DNA from: Planctomycetales bacterium 71-10
GTDB lineage: Bacteria > Planctomycetota > Planctomycetia > Isosphaerales > Isosphaeraceae
Assembly: GCA_001898385.1 (NCBI GenBank)
Contig: MKTT01000153.1
Location: forward strand, 1-33,996
DNA length: 33,996 bases
Direction of reading: 5' to 3'
In this document: positions 30,742 to 33,996 of the stretch, piece after piece
Numbering within the stretch: position 1 is the first letter of the stretch
How the letters are laid out: every line of letters begins with the position of its first letter
Program-made: the position numbers and the translations under genes
Notes under the pieces: generated by a model
What the model saw: the letters and a program-made list of their open reading frames with translations, nothing else
The model's database searches: none
What the model was told of the DNA's origin: nothing

Positions 30742-32581
30742 GTTCGATAGCCTCCCTGATGTAAGTCGGAGCGGTGCCGGTCTTGATTTCCGAGCACAGG
30801 CGTTGTGCGAATCGCCCCTTGCTGATGGAGTCGACGTCTTTGAGGAACTGCTTGCGGTTCAGGCTCTGAGGCGAGTTCGCAAGGGAAGCCGCACGGCCTT
30901 TGAGCGATTTATTGTCCGACAGCGACGCGAGCGTGTCGCACATGGCCATATGATGACCTGCGTTGAACAGGGAGATTTCAAAGGTATGGTCGTTGATGAA
31001 GTAGCCGGCCGCCTTGGCCAAGCTGATTACCTTGCCGTCAGAGATGCTGGGACGCAGTTGTCGCTTGCGGCTTAGGTTGAGAAGGCCTTTCAATCGGGTG
31101 ATCCCGACGTTTCGCGTTACGACTTCGCCGGTTTTCTTCTTCCGTGCGATAGGGTCGAAGTCGGTTATAACAGCGTGCGGAATGTTGAGCCCTTCGGGCC
31201 CGAGCAGCTTGACGTAAGGGCGGAAGTTCGTGCCCGAGACCGAGCATACCGTGATTCCGTGGATGTCGAGGTCGACGCCGTGAAGTCTTGCAAGGTGCGG
31301 GATGAGATACAATTCCGCATCACCCTCAACCAGGAGCACGCCCCGTGCGAAGAGCAATTCTCCCCGGGTGACGTCGAGGTAGCGTTCTAGGTCTTCCACC
31401 TCTTCAGACGTGAACGGCGTGTTTGCGGTGGAAACCGCCAAGGTGCAGGCGTCCGCGGGCGAGTGCCGAAGGAGGACGAAGGAACGAATCGGCGTAACGC
31501 TCGCGATGTGCGGCGAGTGAGTCGTCAGGATGACCGTTTTCTTCGGCGTTTGACCTGTCTGACCGACTTGTACGGCGACGGCATCGGTCGGCGTGGCAGC
31601 CGTTTCGACCGGCTCCTGATGCTTACGAGTGTGCAGGAAGTCGCGATAGATGAGCCTTTGGAGGTGCGGATGAAGATGGGCCTCGGGTTCTTCAATCGCG
31701 AGGAAGCTGTGATCCCTCTCGCCTTCGCGGATGAGCTGCTCGAGCTCGAGGGATTTAAGTGCCAAGTAAATCAGGTTCGCCGTGCCTAAGCTGGCTTCGC
31801 TGATGCCGCGTTTGCAGCCGTCGAGCATGAGGCGGAGCGAGCGAAACAAGCGGACCGGGTCGGTAGGGGATAGGCGTAGCTCCGCGTCGACCGCGTGCGT
31901 ACCACCTACCATTTGCGTAAGCCGTTGAACGATCGCTCCGCCCAACGTGGTGATGTGGGACACCGTGTGGATCTGGGCGAGAGCGGTCTCTACGCTAGTA
32001 CAGATTTCTGCTAACTCAATCTCCGGAATGGAATCGACGGCTGCATCCAGGAGCGGCCTTAACGGCGACCGACGCCAGTTTGCCAGGTCCCCTTCTGCGT
32101 CTCGCAGGGCCTGAAGAATGTCGAGCGGAATGCGGCTCCGAACTTCGTAACCCACGAAGTTCTCGGGGTGGTCGCCGCCGTACACGGTGAACTCGTAGTC
32201 CGACTCCTTCTGGGGTGGTCCGGTCAGGCCGTCCACAGGGCGATATTCGTAGGTCAGACGTGACACCATCGGGGTGTGGTAAATCAGGTGTTCGGCCAGT
32301 ATCGCAAACAGGTTCTCGTCATCCTCGAAGTCAGCAATGTCCACGCTGATTTTGATCGTCGCCGAGTTTTGAAATGGGTTGTCCAATCCGTCCCAGAAGT
32401 CCTCGCGTTTCAGTCGTCTCGACGAGTCGGGGAGTGTGGGATCCAAAATGAGCCTGAGGGCGAATAGCAGGTTGGACTTACCGACTTTGTTCTCGCCCAC
32501 GATCACCGTTGGTGCATCAAGTCGAATGCTCAGGTCGCGGAAGTTGCGGAAGTTTTGAATGCTGATGCAGCTGATTCGCAT
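30653..32581 (-). CDS. gajA: OLD-family ATPase-TOPRIM nuclease (GajA-like)
   Basis: This 642-residue protein has an ABC-type ATPase, with Walker A VIVGENKVGKSNLLFALRLIL at about residues 27-47. The signature helix is SEASLGTANLIYLALKSLELE, Walker B is FLAIEEPEAHLHPHL and the switch is VILTTHSPHIASV. A TOPRIM domain follows, with VLLVEGDAELYLIPHLARL and the metal-binding acidic pair in HAVITDFDPIA. This is the OLD class, to which GajA of Gabija belongs. GajA (about 578 residues) senses nucleotide depletion and nicks DNA. I chose ATG 32581, giving the usual MRISxxxIQNFRNF opening; a frame to 32653 would overlap the integrase. It is first in an operon with helicase, xseA and xseB, 46 bp downstream of the integrase stop. 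Confidence 0.85.
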   Translation of the reverse strand: MRISCISIQNFRNFRDLSIRLDAPTVIVGENKVGKSNLLFALRLILDPTLPDSSRRLKREDFWDGLDNPFQNSATIKISVDIADFEDDENLFAILAEHLIYHTPMVSRLTYEYRPVDGLTGPPQKESDYEFTVYGGDHPENFVGYEVRSRIPLDILQALRDAEGDLANWRRSPLRPLLDAAVDSIPEIELAEICTSVETALAQIHTVSHITTLGGAIVQRLTQMVGGTHAVDAELRLSPTDPVRLFRSLRLMLDGCKRGISEASLGTANLIYLALKSLELEQLIREGERDHSFLAIEEPEAHLHPHLQRLIYRDFLHTRKHQEPVETAATPTDAVAVQVGQTGQTPKKTVILTTHSPHIASVTPIRSFVLLRHSPADACTLAVSTANTPFTSEEVEDLERYLDVTRGELLFARGVLLVEGDAELYLIPHLARLHGVDLDIHGITVCSVSGTNFRPYVKLLGPEGLNIPHAVITDFDPIARKKKTGEVVTRNVGITRLKGLLNLSRKRQLRPSISDGKVISLAKAAGYFINDHTFEISLFNAGHHMAMCDTLASLSDNKSLKGRAASLANSPQSLNRKQFLKDVDSISKGRFAQRLCSEIKTGTAPTYIREAIEHVVERCTPRTSAPAGGSISQAQPGAVASV

Positions 32582-32627
32582 GAATGACTTGCCCGATAAC
32601 GTGTATGTAGGAGCAGCTGCTGGAGAA

Positions 32628-33599
32628 TTAAATTGCGATTCGCTCGATCTCATCGAGCGTGATTTCGTCGCTGGTCCGGTTGTAGAGCTGCGTCGTCTTC
32701 GTGCTCGCGTGCCCGGCGATCTGCTGGGCCTTCTCGACGGTCCCCCCCGCCGCGATGAACGCGGTGATTCCCGTCGCTCTGAAGCTGTGATTGCAGAGCT
32801 TGTGCGTGAGCCCGCACGCGGCGGCCCTCCTCTTCACCATGTCCCAAGCGTCGGTGCGTCGGAGCGGCGTCGCCTTCAGCTCTCCGGTCCGGCGGTTGCC
32901 CGCACGGAACAACGGTCCTCTTTTGTCCCCGTCGATTCTAGCGGCGTGGATGTATGCGTCCAAGTACTCTTCGGCTTTGTGATGCACGGGGACTTCGAGG
33001 AACTTGCCGCCCTTCTCGTGGAGCCTCAGCCGCCACTTCTTCCCGTTCGCGTAGTAGTCGTCGACCTTCATCGAGAGCACCGCCGTCACGCGGGCGAACG
33101 AGTACGTCATCACGGCGATGAGGGCCCTGTCCCTCAAGCCGAGCAGCGTCGCGGGCTCGATGCTGTTGAGCAGCGTCCGGGCGTCCTCCGCCGACAGATA
33201 CGGCGTCACTCCCTTGGTGACGACGTGCTTCGGGCCTCGCACCGACGCGGCCGGATTCACTGGGATGATTTGCCCGGTCACCAGCCAGTCGAGCAGCATC
33301 TTCACGGCGGCGAGGTGCTGCTTGACGGTGGGCTTCGACCTGGTGGCCCCCAACTCCTCGACGTAGGCGGCCACCGCGATGGGCTCGAGCGTGTGGAGCG
33401 TGAGCCGTCGCTCCTCGCACCAGCGGAGGAACTGGCCCACGGCCTGGGCGTAGGCCTTCCGCGTGTTGGCGTTCCGAATCTGGGCGGTGAAGAACTCGAC
33501 GAAGCGTCGCCCTGCCCGGTCGCCCTCGTTCGCGATGAGGGCGGGCAGGATGACTCCGCCGCTCCGATGCTGGACTAACTCTCGATTCGACTCGCTCAA
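32628..33599 (-). CDS. Tyrosine recombinase (XerC/D-like integrase)
   Basis: This 323-residue protein has an N-terminal SAM-like core-binding domain (FVEFFTAQIRNANTRKAYAQAVGQFLRWCEERRL) and a C-terminal catalytic domain. All catalytic residues are present: R170 (SFARVTAVLSM), K199 (EKGGKFLEV), H271 and R274 (HSFRATGIT), H297 (GHASTKTT) and the nucleophile Y306 (TQLYNR). It should cut and rejoin DNA at paired arm sites across a 6-8 bp centre. A perfect dyad with a 6-bp centre lies 320 bp upstream, and a second copy of its core lies at the far end of the window. The start is TTG 33599, overlapping the upstream stop as TTGA. It could integrate the element, resolve plasmid multimers, or both. Confidence 0.9.
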   Translation of the reverse strand: MSESNRELVQHRSGGVILPALIANEGDRAGRRFVEFFTAQIRNANTRKAYAQAVGQFLRWCEERRLTLHTLEPIAVAAYVEELGATRSKPTVKQHLAAVKMLLDWLVTGQIIPVNPAASVRGPKHVVTKGVTPYLSAEDARTLLNSIEPATLLGLRDRALIAVMTYSFARVTAVLSMKVDDYYANGKKWRLRLHEKGGKFLEVPVHHKAEEYLDAYIHAARIDGDKRGPLFRAGNRRTGELKATPLRRTDAWDMVKRRAAACGLTHKLCNHSFRATGITAFIAAGGTVEKAQQIAGHASTKTTQLYNRTSDEITLDEIERIAI

Positions 33600-33874
33600 C
33601 GTTCACTCTCCGCCGCGTCGGGCAGGTTCCAACCTTCGACGAACCGCTCGACCGCATCGGGTCTCGGCGTGATGCCGAGCCGTAGACCTCGCTCCAGGAG
33701 TGCGTCGCACCGGTCGACGTCGACCTCCGGACCACCTTTGACGATGCCGTATGAGCGAGCCGCGTGCAGGACGCCCAACGCCTTCGCCGCATCGACGGCG
33801 TTCTGCCACTCTTCGGGGCTCGTCGGGTTCAGGGGCGGCACGAGACTCAGCGTGATGTTCTTCTTGTCGGCCAT
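33596..33874 (-). CDS. Small protein co-translated with the integrase
   Basis: This 92-residue product starts at ATG 33874 with a strong AAGGAGGAGC ribosome site. A longer frame begins inside the recombination site at 33928 but has no such signal. The sequence MADKKNITLSLVPPLNPTSPEEW is followed by a helical region (AVDAAKALGVLHAARSYGIVKGG, then CDALLERGLRLG). No domain is recognised with confidence. Its stop overlaps the integrase TTG start, a tight coupling typical of an accessory factor such as a directionality or DNA-architecture protein, but no HTH is visible. A simple leader role for expressing the integrase is also possible. Confidence 0.6.
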   Translation of the reverse strand: MADKKNITLSLVPPLNPTSPEEWQNAVDAAKALGVLHAARSYGIVKGGPEVDVDRCDALLERGLRLGITPRPDAVERFVEGWNLPDAAESER

Positions 33875-33917
33875 GCTCCTCCTTAGCTTTGGATGCACGC
33901 ATGTTCTAGCCGACTTT

Positions 33918-33949
33918 TTACCGGACATAAAGGGCGTTATGTCCGGTAA
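33918..33949. other. Xer/dif-like recombination site, right copy (perfect dyad)
   Basis: The left arm TTACCGGACATAA (33918-33930) and right arm TTATGTCCGGTAA (33937-33949) are exact inverted copies around the 6-bp centre AGGGCG (33931-33936). This is the arm/6-bp/arm form of XerCD dif sites, including the inner CATAA and TTATG. It lies 44 bp upstream of the integrase operon start codon and may overlap its promoter. Confidence 0.65.
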
Positions 33950-33996
33950 TCGGCAGCCGGGGCAGGGGGCCTGTACGAATCCGCTGGGCTTCCCGG

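Overview
The window is GC-rich DNA that most likely comes from a planctomycete, probably an Isosphaeraceae-type plasmid or plasmid-derived element. This is inferred from the CEHGVPE/CxxCHPE repeats of the metal-efflux adaptor at the left edge, from the small Cys-rich secreted protein beside it, and from the overall gene style. I could not run a similarity search.

Layout. (1) 1-1250: the start of a heavy-metal RND efflux adaptor (runs off the left edge), a secreted Cys-rich protein, and a short recombinase-like remnant. (2) 1252-6291: a recombination-site-like sequence, then a complete four-gene QatABCD anti-phage operon on the minus strand. (3) 6435-8025: an AlkB-like oxygenase and a double-HTH/Dam-type adenine methyltransferase fusion. 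(4) 8092-13432: a tightly overlapping minus-strand transfer cluster around a VirD4/TraD-like coupling protein, preceded by a structured leader. (5) 13752-19156: the plasmid core, with a HTH protein, parB-parA, three parS-like sites, nine iterons, a RepA-type initiator, two more parS-like sites and a 26-bp perfect hairpin. (6) 19157-24139: a largely gene-free kilobase, a MobF relaxase-helicase, a repeat-rich candidate oriT holding a sixth parS-like site, and an ArdC-type antirestriction protein. (7) 24327-26778, plus strand: a YhcG/DUF1016 nuclease, a Cas4-like membrane nuclease split in two by one in-frame stop, and a DUF433-like protein. (8) 26866-32581, minus strand: a four-gene operon of OLD nuclease (GajA-like), UvrD helicase (GajB-like), XseA and XseB. 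(9) 32628-33949: a small protein and a tyrosine recombinase, then a perfect Xer-like palindrome.

How it fits together. Rep, iterons, ParAB and parS give replication and segregation. MobF and the coupling protein give mobilization, but no mating-pore genes are present. ArdC and the adenine methyltransferase look like counter-defence carried on transfer. Defence cargo sits at both ends: Qat on the left, Gabija-like/ExoVII, YhcG and the split Cas4 on the right. The two dif-like sites share a 16-bp core and the same 6-bp centre in the same orientation, 32.7 kb apart, next to the integrase. They may mark the ends of one mobile unit.

The most interesting candidate for something new is the Gabija-like/ExoVII operon. 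Two of its products, the helicase and XseB, end in acidic tails closing with Pro-Phe, like the partner-binding tip of single-stranded DNA-binding protein. The split, membrane-hairpin Cas4-like nuclease is the second candidate.
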